64,000 nucleotides of DNA from an uncultured Pelagibacteraceae bacterium. GTDB lineage: Bacteria > Pseudomonadota > Alphaproteobacteria > Pelagibacterales > Pelagibacteraceae. The stretch is taken from assembly GCA_902556855.1 (NCBI GenBank), contig CACDXJ010000002.1, positions 1 to 64,000 on the forward strand, read 5' to 3'. Positions within the stretch are counted from its first letter, which is position 1; each line of letters begins with the position of its first letter. A model generated the notes under the pieces. That model did no database searches. It worked only from the letters and a program-made list of their open reading frames with translations, and had not been told where the DNA came from. Made by a program: the position numbers and the translations under genes. Of the stretch, positions 17,948 through 27,517 are shown one piece after another.

Positions 17948-18948
17948 AATAAGCCAGATATTTGAATAGCTGTATCGCACATTCTATTAGAAAATCCCCA
18001 TTCGTTATCATACCAAGAAAGAACTCTGCTAAATTTTCCTTTTATAACTTGAGTCTGTGTTAAATCAAAAATCGAACTATGGGGGTTATGATTAAAATCT
18101 TTTGAAACTAATGGAGCTGAATTAGTTGCTAATATTCCTTTTAAAGGTCCATTAGCTGCTTTACTCATAGCATCATTTATATCTTCAGATGTAACTTCTT
18201 TATTAGGTACGAACGTAAGATCAATTAAAGAAACATTTGGTGTTGGTACTCTTATAGCAGTACCATCAAGTTTTCCCTTTAAACTTGGTAATACTAAGCT
18301 CATAGCTTTAGCTGCACCAGTTGAAGTTGGTATCATAGCATCGCCCGATGCTCTGGCTCTTCTTAAGTCTTTATGAAGTGTGTCTAAAAGTTTTTGATCT
18401 CCTGTGTAACTATGAATAGTGGTCATATACCCATATTCAATACCAAAAGAGTTTTCTAAAACCATGGCAACTGGTGCTAAACAGTTTGTAGTACAAGAGC
18501 CATTAGAAATTATATTATGTTCTTTTTTCAAATCTTTACTGTTTACTCCTTGAACAACAGTAAAATCTACTTCCTTTGCTGGGGCAGAAATTATTACTTT
18601 TTTAGCGCCAGCCTCTATGTGTTTACCAGCTGATTTTTTATCTAAAAAGAAACCTGTGCATTCTAAAACAACATCAGCTCCAATTTTACCCCAAGGTAAT
18701 TTAGACGGATCTCTTTCAGCAAAAACTTTGATATTTTGATCTCCTATTTGAAATCCCTCTTTAGTTGTCTTTATATCATGATTTAATGTACCATGTGTGC
18801 TATCAAATTTTATTAGATGAGCGTTAGCTTCTATAGAACCAAGATCATTAATTCCTACTACTTGAATTTTGCCTTCATAGTTTTCTAGTAAAGCCCTTAA
18901 GATAAGGCGCCCTATTCTACCAAAACCATTAATTCCCACTTTGACCAT
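17944..18948 (-). CDS. gap: Glyceraldehyde-3-phosphate dehydrogenase, type I
   Basis: VGINGFGRIGRLILRA, SNGSCTTNCLAPVA, SWYDNEWGFSNRM. Confidence 0.95.
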   Translation of the reverse strand: MVKVGINGFGRIGRLILRALLENYEGKIQVVGINDLGSIEANAHLIKFDSTHGTLNHDIKTTKEGFQIGDQNIKVFAERDPSKLPWGKIGADVVLECTGFFLDKKSAGKHIEAGAKKVIISAPAKEVDFTVVQGVNSKDLKKEHNIISNGSCTTNCLAPVAMVLENSFGIEYGYMTTIHSYTGDQKLLDTLHKDLRRARASGDAMIPTSTGAAKAMSLVLPSLKGKLDGTAIRVPTPNVSLIDLTFVPNKEVTSEDINDAMSKAANGPLKGILATNSAPLVSKDFNHNPHSSIFDLTQTQVIKGKFSRVLSWYDNEWGFSNRMCDTAIQISGLF

Positions 18949-18951
18949 TTG

Positions 18952-19305
18952 TTATACGTATTTAAATACAACAATAAAATAAGCAACACAAATAATTGAT
19001 GCTATCCACAAGAGACTGCCAACTAGACCTAACCATGCTAAATGAATAAACGCACTGCCTAACAAAGATACAAACAGTCTATCACCTCTAGTTGTATCTA
19101 AACCTAAAATACCTTTTCTTGGAGAACCTCCAGGTACTTTTTTTTCCCAAATAAGCATTACAATTATACATAAAGCTATAAAAATGAAAAAAGCAGCCGT
19201 TTGCCAAGTCCAAGCCATCCATGAAAATAAATCAAAATCAAAAAAACCTTTTTCTTTTGCTTTACCAACGTCACCCCATGTGGCTGCATATAATTTTGTA
19301 AACAT
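18952..19305 (-). CDS. glpU: DUF2160-family small membrane protein of glycerol ABC transporter (GlpU-like)
   Basis: WMAWTWQTAAFFIFIALCIIVMLIWEKKVPGGSPRKGILGLDTTRGDRLFVSLLG; position downstream of the permeases. Confidence 0.8.
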   Translation of the reverse strand: MFTKLYAATWGDVGKAKEKGFFDFDLFSWMAWTWQTAAFFIFIALCIIVMLIWEKKVPGGSPRKGILGLDTTRGDRLFVSLLGSAFIHLAWLGLVGSLLWIASIICVAYFIVVFKYV

Positions 19306-20105
19306 TAAACCCTCCCCATCGCAAATCCTTTAGCAATATAATTTTTAACAAAGTAAATTACAATTGCTCCTGGAATTATTGTTAAAGTTCCCGCTGCTGC
19401 TAATAAACCAAGTTCATACCCAGATGTGCTAGCCGTTCTTGTCATGGTAGCTGCTATTGGTTTTGCAGCTGTTGCTGTTAGTGTTTTAGCTAATAAAAGC
19501 TCAACCCATGAGAACATAAAGCAGAAAAACATAGTTATACCTATTCCAGCTGCAATGGTTGGAACAAATATTTTAAAGAAAAACCTACCAAAAGAGTACC
19601 CATCTACATAAGCTGTTTCATCTAGTTCTTTAGGAACAGCAGACATAAATCCTTCTAATATCCAAACCGCTAGTGGAATATTAAACAAACAGTGAGACAA
19701 AGCTACGGCTATATGAGTATCAAACAAGTTTACTGATGAGTAAAACTGGAAAAAAGGTAATGCAAATACTGCTGGTGGAGCCATTCTGTTAGTTAACAGC
19801 CAAAAGAATAAATGTTTGTCACCTAAAAATTTATATCTAGAAAATGCATACGCTGCCGGTAAAGCAGCTGCAACTGAAATAACTGTATTAAATACTGTAT
19901 ATGTTATTGAATTTACATAACCCATATACCAAGTACTGTCCGTAAATATTTTTACATAATTTTCCAATGTAAATTTTTGTGGCCATAAAGAATATGTATT
20001 TATAATTTCAGTAGTTGTTTTAAATGACATATTTATTAACCAATAGATCGGTAACATTAAAAAAATTATATATAGTGTGGGTACTAACCATTTATATTTT
20101 TTCAT
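19305..20105 (-). CDS. glpQ: Glycerol ABC transporter permease
   Basis: MalG-type permease; DETAYVDGYSFGRFFFKIFVPT EAA loop. Confidence 0.82.
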   Translation of the reverse strand: MKKYKWLVPTLYIIFLMLPIYWLINMSFKTTTEIINTYSLWPQKFTLENYVKIFTDSTWYMGYVNSITYTVFNTVISVAAALPAAYAFSRYKFLGDKHLFFWLLTNRMAPPAVFALPFFQFYSSVNLFDTHIAVALSHCLFNIPLAVWILEGFMSAVPKELDETAYVDGYSFGRFFFKIFVPTIAAGIGITMFFCFMFSWVELLLAKTLTATAAKPIAATMTRTASTSGYELGLLAAAGTLTIIPGAIVIYFVKNYIAKGFAMGRV

Positions 20106-20968
20106 GACTTCGCCTCATTTTTCATCATTAAATTGTAAAATATCCAACAAACTAAAAGTACGATAAAGAAATAGATTAATGACATCGCAGCTGCTGGTCC
20201 TAAATCAAATTGACCCAAAGCCATTTTAACTAAGTCAATAGATAAAAATGCTGTAGTATTTCCTGGCCCACCTCCAGTAAGTACAAATGGTTCAGTGTAA
20301 ATCATAAAGCTATCCATAAATCTTAATAAAATCGCTAAAGTTAAAACCTTTTTCATTTTTGGTAATTCAATATATCTGAAAGTTGCCCACCTACTTGCAC
20401 CATCAATTTCTGCAGCTTGATAGTATGCTGGCTGAATTGAATTTAGTCCTGCATAAGATAAAAGAACAACCAAAGAAGTCCAATGCCAAACATCCATTAG
20501 AATAGTAGTAAACCAGGCATCGCCAGGTTGTTGAGTAAAATTATAATCAAAACCCACTGAGTTTAATGTATGACCAAGAAAACCAATATCTGGAAGTGCA
20601 AAAATATTCCACATGGCGCCAACAACATTCCAAGGTATAAGAAGTGGCATAGACATTAAAATTAAACAAACTGGTACTCCCCAACCTTTTTTTGGCATCG
20701 TCAAAGCAATTGCAATACCTAAAGGTATTTGAATAAGAAGTATAATAAAAGTAAAAGCAAATTGTCTCCCTAATGAAGCATGAAATCTTTCAGATAACAG
20801 AATTTGTTTAAACCATCTTGTGCCCTCCCAAGCAAAAACGTTATTTCCAAAAGTTTCTTGAAATGAATAATTGACTACTGTCATTAAAGGAATAGCTGCA
20901 TTGAATGCAACAAGAACAAATACGGGAATTACAAAATACCAAGCTTTTTGATTAATAGTTTTATTCAT
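20102..20968 (-). CDS. glpP: Glycerol ABC transporter permease
   Basis: UgpA-type permease; YYQAAEIDGASRWATFRYIELP EAA loop. Confidence 0.82.
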   Translation of the reverse strand: MNKTINQKAWYFVIPVFVLVAFNAAIPLMTVVNYSFQETFGNNVFAWEGTRWFKQILLSERFHASLGRQFAFTFIILLIQIPLGIAIALTMPKKGWGVPVCLILMSMPLLIPWNVVGAMWNIFALPDIGFLGHTLNSVGFDYNFTQQPGDAWFTTILMDVWHWTSLVVLLSYAGLNSIQPAYYQAAEIDGASRWATFRYIELPKMKKVLTLAILLRFMDSFMIYTEPFVLTGGGPGNTTAFLSIDLVKMALGQFDLGPAAAMSLIYFFIVLLVCWIFYNLMMKNEAKS

Positions 20969-22032
20969 TATTCTATAATCCAGTTATCTCCATAAATGTA
21001 AGTATATTTTTGATTGAAAGTTATATGAGCGCTTCCACTTGGAATTTGAGTAGAAGCGTTGGATAATATTTTGATATTACCCCCATTACATTCTGTATCA
21101 ACAATTTTATGTCTTCCAGTATTACTTACTCTTTTAATTTTAACTGGAATCCCATCTTTTGAAAAATTTATAAATTCAGGTCTAATACCTATTTGAGTTT
21201 TACTAAAATTTGTTTTTTTTATAGCTTTATGACTTTGTATTTTTTGACCACTAAAATTTATTTCGCCATTTTTAATTTCACATGGAAGTATATTCATTCC
21301 AGGTGATCCGATAAAATGTCCAACGAAAGTATGTTTGGGCTTCTCAAATAATTCAACGGGTGTTCCAGTTTGAACGATTTGACCCTCATGCATAACTACA
21401 ACTTGATCTGCAAAAGTTAAAGCCTCTGTTTGATCATGTGTAACATAAATCATAGTGCGATTAATTTTTTGATGTAGTTCTTTTAGTTTTGATCTTAAAA
21501 CCCACTTTAAATGTGGGTCTATAACAGTTAATGGTTCATCAAACATAATTACATTTACGTCTGATCTAACAAGTCCTCTACCTAATGAGATTTTTTGTTT
21601 TCCATCAGCTGTTAAACCTGATGCTCTGTTATTCAATGTAGATGTCAATTCAAGCATTTCAGCAATTTCTTTAACTTTCGATGCAACTTCTGTGTCTGAA
21701 AGACCTCTATTTTTTAATGGGAAAGCTAAATTATCATATACTGACATAGTGTCGTAAATAACTGGAAACTGAAATATTTGAGCAATGTCTCTTTCAACGG
21801 GATTAAGTGATGTCGTATCTTTATCATCAAATAAAACAATGCCCTTTGTTGGTTTTAATAAGCCTGAAATAATATTTAATAAAGTTGTCTTTCCACAACC
21901 AGATGGGCCTAATAATGCATAAGCACCGCCATCTTTCCAATCAATATTTATATCTCTTAAAACCCAATCAGAATCGTTGTTCTGTTTTTCTAAATAACTA
22001 TGACTTAGATCTTTTAAAGTAATTTTAGCCAT
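20968..22032 (-). CDS. glpT: Glycerol ABC transporter ATP-binding protein
   Basis: LLGPSGCGKTTLLNIISGL, VIMFDEPLTVIDPHLKW; degenerate signature (LTADGKQKISLGRGLV) as in the GlpT subunit. Confidence 0.8.
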   Translation of the reverse strand: MAKITLKDLSHSYLEKQNNDSDWVLRDINIDWKDGGAYALLGPSGCGKTTLLNIISGLLKPTKGIVLFDDKDTTSLNPVERDIAQIFQFPVIYDTMSVYDNLAFPLKNRGLSDTEVASKVKEIAEMLELTSTLNNRASGLTADGKQKISLGRGLVRSDVNVIMFDEPLTVIDPHLKWVLRSKLKELHQKINRTMIYVTHDQTEALTFADQVVVMHEGQIVQTGTPVELFEKPKHTFVGHFIGSPGMNILPCEIKNGEINFSGQKIQSHKAIKKTNFSKTQIGIRPEFINFSKDGIPVKIKRVSNTGRHKIVDTECNGGNIKILSNASTQIPSGSAHITFNQKYTYIYGDNWIIE

Positions 22033-23089
22033 TGTTTACCAATCTGTTATTTTGATCAAAATATAAAAACTCATCTGTGTTCATGTATAATTTAGTATCT
22101 TCTCCAACATTTTTTTGTTGAGTTCCATTAGATAATGAAACCCAGTTTAAATTTCCATTAGTAAAGTGTATTAAACTTTCTGATCCACTAAGCTCAGAAA
22201 TTTGAACTTTACCATTAATTTCAACTGAATTATTTCCCTCTTTATAGGTAGTAATATTATGAGGTCTTATTCCTATTTTATAAGTACCATCTTTAATTTT
22301 TACAGATGATTTCCATTGAACATTATTATCTGTGAATTTACAATTTTCTCCGCTTTTTATTATCTCAGCTATATTCATTGGTGGATCACTAAAAACTTTT
22401 GCTGAAATTAAATTTTCAGGCTTGTTATAAACCTCTAGAGTTTTTCCATATTGAATAACTTTACCTTCTAATAATGTTGCTGTATTTCCACCTATCATTA
22501 ATGCGTCAGAAGGTTCTGTTGTTGCATAAACAACGATACAATCTCTATCTTCAAATAATTTTGGCAGTTCCTCTCTTAATTCTTCTCTTAGTTTAAAATC
22601 TAAATTTGCCAAAGGTTCGTCTAATAAAATTAAGTCTGAATCCTTAACTAAAGCTCTTGCAAGAGCTGTCCTTTGTTGTTGCCCACCAGATAATTCATCA
22701 GGTTTTTTATTTAACATCTCTGATAATTTTAAAAGTTCAGCTACTTTTCCTACTCTTTGTTTAATCTCATCATTTTTAACTCCCGTTATTATTAGCGGAG
22801 AAGCAATATTTTCATAAACTGTATAATTTGGATAATTTATAAATTGCTGATAAACCATAGAACAATTTCTTTTTTGTACTTTCATGCCTGTAACATTTTT
22901 TCCATCAAACCATATCTCACCTGAGGTTGGTTTATCTAACCCTGCCATTATTTGCATTAATGTTGTCTTGCCAGCTAGTGTGGAACCGAGCAGTACATTT
23001 ATGGTATTTTTTTCTAATTTAAGACTTGTAGGATGAATATGAGTATCTATTCCAACTTTTTTTTCTATATTTTTTAGTTCTAGACTCAT
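22025..23089 (-). CDS. glpS: Glycerol ABC transporter ATP-binding protein
   Basis: [59 protein letters not shown]. Confidence 0.8.
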   Translation of the reverse strand: MSLELKNIEKKVGIDTHIHPTSLKLEKNTINVLLGSTLAGKTTLMQIMAGLDKPTSGEIWFDGKNVTGMKVQKRNCSMVYQQFINYPNYTVYENIASPLIITGVKNDEIKQRVGKVAELLKLSEMLNKKPDELSGGQQQRTALARALVKDSDLILLDEPLANLDFKLREELREELPKLFEDRDCIVVYATTEPSDALMIGGNTATLLEGKVIQYGKTLEVYNKPENLISAKVFSDPPMNIAEIIKSGENCKFTDNNVQWKSSVKIKDGTYKIGIRPHNITTYKEGNNSVEINGKVQISELSGSESLIHFTNGNLNWVSLSNGTQQKNVGEDTKLYMNTDEFLYFDQNNRLVNNG

Positions 23090-23110
23090 AATTTAAAATT
23101 TAGTTTTAAA

Positions 23111-23137
23111 AAAAGGGGGCAGCTAGTGCCCCCTTTT
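23111..23137 (-). terminator. Strong hairpin plus T-run between glpV and glpS (intra-operon attenuator)
   Basis: Plus strand AAAAGGGGGC-AGCTAGT-GCCCCCTTTT, perfect 10-bp stem; T7 run on the minus-strand 3' side. Confidence 0.82.
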
Positions 23138-23157
23138 CAATTTAGATTAACCTCTTA

Positions 23158-24888
23158 CTATTTCCAAGCTTTCGCGTATGGAACAGTTTTTCCCTGAGGT
23201 TTCTCATCACGTTTAGCTTTCGGTGAACCTTTCTTATTTAACCAATAAGAAGCTTCTCTTGGTTTATTAAGTCTTGGTCCACATCCACCGTATGCGTTAC
23301 TACCTTTGTCGGCAGCTTCCATACGAGACATAACTAAATCCATCTCTTCTGCAAGACGATCCATAGCTTGTTGTGGAGTAAACGCACCTGAGTTTACATC
23401 TCCAATTTGTTGCCACCAGATTTGTGCAAGTTTCGGATAATCCGGAACATTTACACCTGTTGGTGACCAAATATTTCTGTTGTTTGATCTGTAGAACTCA
23501 ACAAGTCCACCTAAATCACCTGCTCTGTCAGTAAATGATTTATGATCGATTGAACTATCTCTTATAATAGTTAAACCAACGTGACTTTTCTTAAGGTCTA
23601 CTGTTTTTGATACAACGAATTGAGCGTACAACCATGCAGCTTTTCTATTTTTAACTGGTGTAGACTTGAATAAAGTCCATGATCCAGCATCTTGATATCC
23701 AAGCTTCATGCCTTCCTCCCAATAAGGTCCTTTTGGTGATGGACCCATTCTCCATAACGGCTTACCGTTAGCATCAACAACTTTGTTGTTAGGATTTTTT
23801 CCTACTAAAGAAGCTGTAAATGCTGTGTACCAGAATATTTGCTGAGCAACGTTTCCAGAAGATAGTGACGGTAAAGACTGATAGAAGTCCATAGCCGCAG
23901 CACCTGGAGGAGCGTAATTTCTTAACCACTCATCCCATTTTCTGATTGCGTATACAGCAGCAGGACCATTTGCAGCTCCACCTCTTGTTACTGAAGCTCC
24001 AACAGGGTTACAAGAACCTTTTTCCATTCTAATTCCCCACTCGTCAACTGGTATTCCATTAGGTTTTCCTACATCACCTGCTCCAGCCATTGATAACCAC
24101 GCGTCAGTCATTCTCCAACCTAAGTCAGGAGCTCTCTTACCGTAGTCCATGTGACCATAAATTCTAACACCATCAATATTTTTCACATCTTCAGAGAAAT
24201 ATTTAGCGATGTCTTCATAAGCAGACCAATTTAGAGGTACGCCTAAATCGTAGCCGTATTTCTTTTTAAACCCTTTTTTAATTTCAGGTCTGTCAAACCA
24301 ATCTTTTCTAAACCAATATAGGTTAGCAAATTGTTGGTCAGGCAGTTGGTATAAGTCGCCATCTGGACCTGTAGTAAACTGTTTACCAATGAAATCATTT
24401 AAGTCTAAAGTTGGTAAAGTAACGTCTTTACCCTCCCCAGCCATCCATTTCGTTAAATTAACAGCTTGTTGCATTCTAGCGTGAGTACCAATCAAATCTG
24501 AGTCATTGATATAAGCGTCATAAATACTTACGTTAGTTTGCATTTGTGTTTGAACAGCCATTACTACGTCACCTTCACCAAGTAACTGGTGATTAACTTT
24601 AATCCCAGTGATCTCTTCAAAAGCTTTTGTTAAAACTTTTGACTCATACTCGTGCGTTGGAATAGTTTCAGACAATACTTTAATAGACATTCCTTTGAAT
24701 GGCTTTGCAGCATTGTGGAACCACTCTAGTTCTTTCTCTCTTTCTTTTGCAGATAAAGTTGAAAGACTAAATTCTCCATTAGACCATTTCTTGATTGCAG
24801 CCATATGACCGTCTGCAAACGCATTAGAAATAGTTACGATTGAAAATGATACAGCAACAGCTAAGAAAGTTTTTAATGTTTTAAACAT
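23158..24888 (-). CDS. glpV: Glycerol ABC transporter substrate-binding protein
   Basis: 576 aa with signal peptide; heads the transporter genes; LSTLSAKEREKELEWFHNAAKPFKGMSIKVLSETIPTHEYESKVL. Confidence 0.82.
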   Translation of the reverse strand: MFKTLKTFLAVAVSFSIVTISNAFADGHMAAIKKWSNGEFSLSTLSAKEREKELEWFHNAAKPFKGMSIKVLSETIPTHEYESKVLTKAFEEITGIKVNHQLLGEGDVVMAVQTQMQTNVSIYDAYINDSDLIGTHARMQQAVNLTKWMAGEGKDVTLPTLDLNDFIGKQFTTGPDGDLYQLPDQQFANLYWFRKDWFDRPEIKKGFKKKYGYDLGVPLNWSAYEDIAKYFSEDVKNIDGVRIYGHMDYGKRAPDLGWRMTDAWLSMAGAGDVGKPNGIPVDEWGIRMEKGSCNPVGASVTRGGAANGPAAVYAIRKWDEWLRNYAPPGAAAMDFYQSLPSLSSGNVAQQIFWYTAFTASLVGKNPNNKVVDANGKPLWRMGPSPKGPYWEEGMKLGYQDAGSWTLFKSTPVKNRKAAWLYAQFVVSKTVDLKKSHVGLTIIRDSSIDHKSFTDRAGDLGGLVEFYRSNNRNIWSPTGVNVPDYPKLAQIWWQQIGDVNSGAFTPQQAMDRLAEEMDLVMSRMEAADKGSNAYGGCGPRLNKPREASYWLNKKGSPKAKRDEKPQGKTVPYAKAWK

Positions 24889-24992
24889 TTTATTATTTCC
24901 CCCATTGTTGTTTTTAAGATGTTATTATTGAACCAAAAATAAACTAAACTGTACAGTGGTTAATTAATTTAAATTTACAACTTGTGAGTGTG

Positions 24993-26474
24993 TTATTCAG
25001 TCAATGTTTTTTTTATTGCAATTGACCAGCCTTTTAAAAGTTTATTTCTTAATGGATTTTTCATTTTTGGAGAAAATTTTTTATCCAAATGCCAATTTTT
25101 TGAGATATCTCTTAATGATTTGTAAACACCAATCTGTAAACCTGCCATGAACGCTGCACCCAGAGCTGTGGTTTCTTGAACTTTAGGTCTAAGAACTTTT
25201 ACATTTACTATGTCTGATAAAAATTGTGAAAACCAATTGTTCATTACCATTCCGCCATCAACTTTCACAATTTTTGGTCTTAAACCATCATGTTTCATAG
25301 CCTCAAATAAATCATATGTTTGATAGGCAACTGCTTCAATTGTAGCTCTCACTATTTCTTTTGGACTCGTATCTCTAGTAATTCCACTTAAGACTCCTCT
25401 TGCATTAGCATCCCAGTAAGGAGCTCCTAGCCCCGTAAAAGCTGGTACTAAATAAATGTTGTTATTATCTTTTAAAGATTTCACAATTTTTTCTGTTTCA
25501 GGGGCTTTCTTAAAAAATTTCATTCTGTCTCTGAGCCATTGAACACCTGCACCTGCTATAAAAATTGATCCTTCCATAGCATATGTTGTCTTACCATTAA
25601 TTTTATATGCTATTGTAGTTAACAATCTATTCTTTGAATAAATTTTTTTACTACCTGTATTAAGTAAAACAAATGCGCCAGTACCATACGTACTTTTTAA
25701 AGAACCTGGCTCGAAACAACATTGACCAATAGTAGCTGATTGCTGATCACCTACTACTCCATTTATTGGTAAAGACTTACCTGTGACCGATGAATGAGTT
25801 TGACCATAATCATCAGCACAGTCTTTAACTACGGGAAGAATATGTTTTTTGATCTTTAATAAATTTAAAATTGTATCATCCCATTTATTTGAACTAATAT
25901 TATAAATCATTGTTCTACTCGCATTTGTGGCATCAGTTGCGTGTATTTTTCCTCGAGTTAATCTCCAAATTAAAAAACTATCAATCGTTCCAAACAATAA
26001 TTGCTTTTTTTTCATCAGGTGTCTAGCTTTAGAGATATTATCCAGTATCCATTTTATTTTCGTTCCTGAAAAATAAGAATCTATTAAAAGACCTGTTTTG
26101 TTGAAGATCATAGTTTCTTTGTTTTGTTTTCTTAATTTTATGCAAAATTCCTCTTGTCTACGATCTTGCCAGACAATTGCATTGTAAACAGGTTTTCCTG
26201 TTTTTTTATCCCACAAAACAGTTGTTTCTCTTTGATTGGTGATACCTATACTTAAAATTTCACCTTTTAATCTTTTAGCTTTTTGAATTACGTCTTTTAA
26301 TGTTTTTAAAGTTGTTCTCCAAATTTCGTCTGGATTATGCTCAACCCATCCACTTTTCGGAAAATACTGAGTAAATTCTTTTTGTGACGAATAAACTGGA
26401 TTCCCTTTTAAATCAAAAAGGATTGATCTATTAGATGTAGTTCCGGCATCAATAGAAATTATAAATTTTTTCAT
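24993..26474 (-). CDS. glpK: Glycerol kinase
   Basis: SIDAGTTSNRSILFD, SIGITNQRETTVLWDKKTGKPVYNAIVWQDRR, GVVGDQQSATIGQ. Confidence 0.95.
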   Translation of the reverse strand: MKKFIISIDAGTTSNRSILFDLKGNPVYSSQKEFTQYFPKSGWVEHNPDEIWRTTLKTLKDVIQKAKRLKGEILSIGITNQRETTVLWDKKTGKPVYNAIVWQDRRQEEFCIKLRKQNKETMIFNKTGLLIDSYFSGTKIKWILDNISKARHLMKKKQLLFGTIDSFLIWRLTRGKIHATDATNASRTMIYNISSNKWDDTILNLLKIKKHILPVVKDCADDYGQTHSSVTGKSLPINGVVGDQQSATIGQCCFEPGSLKSTYGTGAFVLLNTGSKKIYSKNRLLTTIAYKINGKTTYAMEGSIFIAGAGVQWLRDRMKFFKKAPETEKIVKSLKDNNNIYLVPAFTGLGAPYWDANARGVLSGITRDTSPKEIVRATIEAVAYQTYDLFEAMKHDGLRPKIVKVDGGMVMNNWFSQFLSDIVNVKVLRPKVQETTALGAAFMAGLQIGVYKSLRDISKNWHLDKKFSPKMKNPLRNKLLKGWSIAIKKTLTE

Positions 26475-27517
26475 CTAAATGACTCCCAATCTAATTCGAG
26501 CTTCTTATCATCTACAATAGCATTGATCATTCCAAGCATTAAAGGTAATTTTTTTTGATTAAAATCTTCTTTTACCTTTTTTGCAATTTCTTTTGCTAAA
26601 TCTGCTCCTTCAACCGTTACTTTTTCCATCTTAGTTTTCTTAGCTTCAGAAAAAGTTAATCCTTCACCAATATAAGATCCCATTTTTGCATTTCTTCCCC
26701 CGCCAGAACTTACATAAAGATCTCCTAAACCAGCAAGACCTTTTACTGTCTCTTTTTTTCCTTTTAAATGCTCAACAAAAATTTCCATTTCAAAAATAGA
26801 TTGTTTTATTAGTGCTGATGCAGTGTTTAAATAATTCTTTTCTCTAACTTCATCAGAAACATTTTTGCTACATAAGCCTCGTGCCGCTCCTACAGCCATA
26901 GAAAATATATTTTTAATAGCAGCGGAAACTTCTACTCCGTTTAAGTCATCAGAATAAGATGTGTGATAATAATTAGTATTCAACATATCAGCTATTTTTT
27001 TTGCAATTGTTAAATCTTTGTTTGCTATCACAACACTAGTGTGCACTCTATTAGCTAATCCAGCGGCAAGGCAAGGTCCACCTACTGCAGATATATTTGT
27101 TTTAGTAATTCCCTTTTCTACAAATAATCTTTCAAGTTTATCAACTAATAATTCGTACTGATTTTTATGAATACTTAAACCTTTAGTAAGCATTAATAAT
27201 TTAGGCAAATCTTTTTTTTTAAATATTGTACTCAGTTGATCGGAAACCCAATCAATACCTTTTGAGCTAATTCCTAAAACAATTAAATCAACCCTTGTAT
27301 TTAAAATTTCATGAAATTTATCAAACTTTAAAATTTTTACCTCTTTAGGAATTGAAGCATTCAAACCTGGATGAAAATTATTGTTTTCCTTTAAATTATC
27401 TATGAATTCATTTTCTAAATGTGTTCCAACAATATTTATATCATGATTATTATCTAAACAAGGTAATGCAAAAGCAGATCCCATCGCTCCAGCTCCGATA
27501 ATTACAATTTTTGACAT
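26471..27517 (-). CDS. gpsA: NAD(P)-dependent glycerol-3-phosphate dehydrogenase-like
   Basis: IVIIGAGAMGSAFALPCLDN, GVEVSAAIKNIFSMAVGAARGL, GLAGLGDLYVSSGGGRNAKMG. Confidence 0.85.
   Translation of the reverse strand: MSKIVIIGAGAMGSAFALPCLDNNHDINIVGTHLENEFIDNLKENNNFHPGLNASIPKEVKILKFDKFHEILNTRVDLIVLGISSKGIDWVSDQLSTIFKKKDLPKLLMLTKGLSIHKNQYELLVDKLERLFVEKGITKTNISAVGGPCLAAGLANRVHTSVVIANKDLTIAKKIADMLNTNYYHTSYSDDLNGVEVSAAIKNIFSMAVGAARGLCSKNVSDEVREKNYLNTASALIKQSIFEMEIFVEHLKGKKETVKGLAGLGDLYVSSGGGRNAKMGSYIGEGLTFSEAKKTKMEKVTVEGADLAKEIAKKVKEDFNQKKLPLMLGMINAIVDDKKLELDWESFR

Noticed and set aside
20968-23089. glpS and glpT as a recent gene duplication
   Set aside because: The two ATPases are divergent and correspond to the normal heterodimeric ATPase pair of Glp-type transporters.
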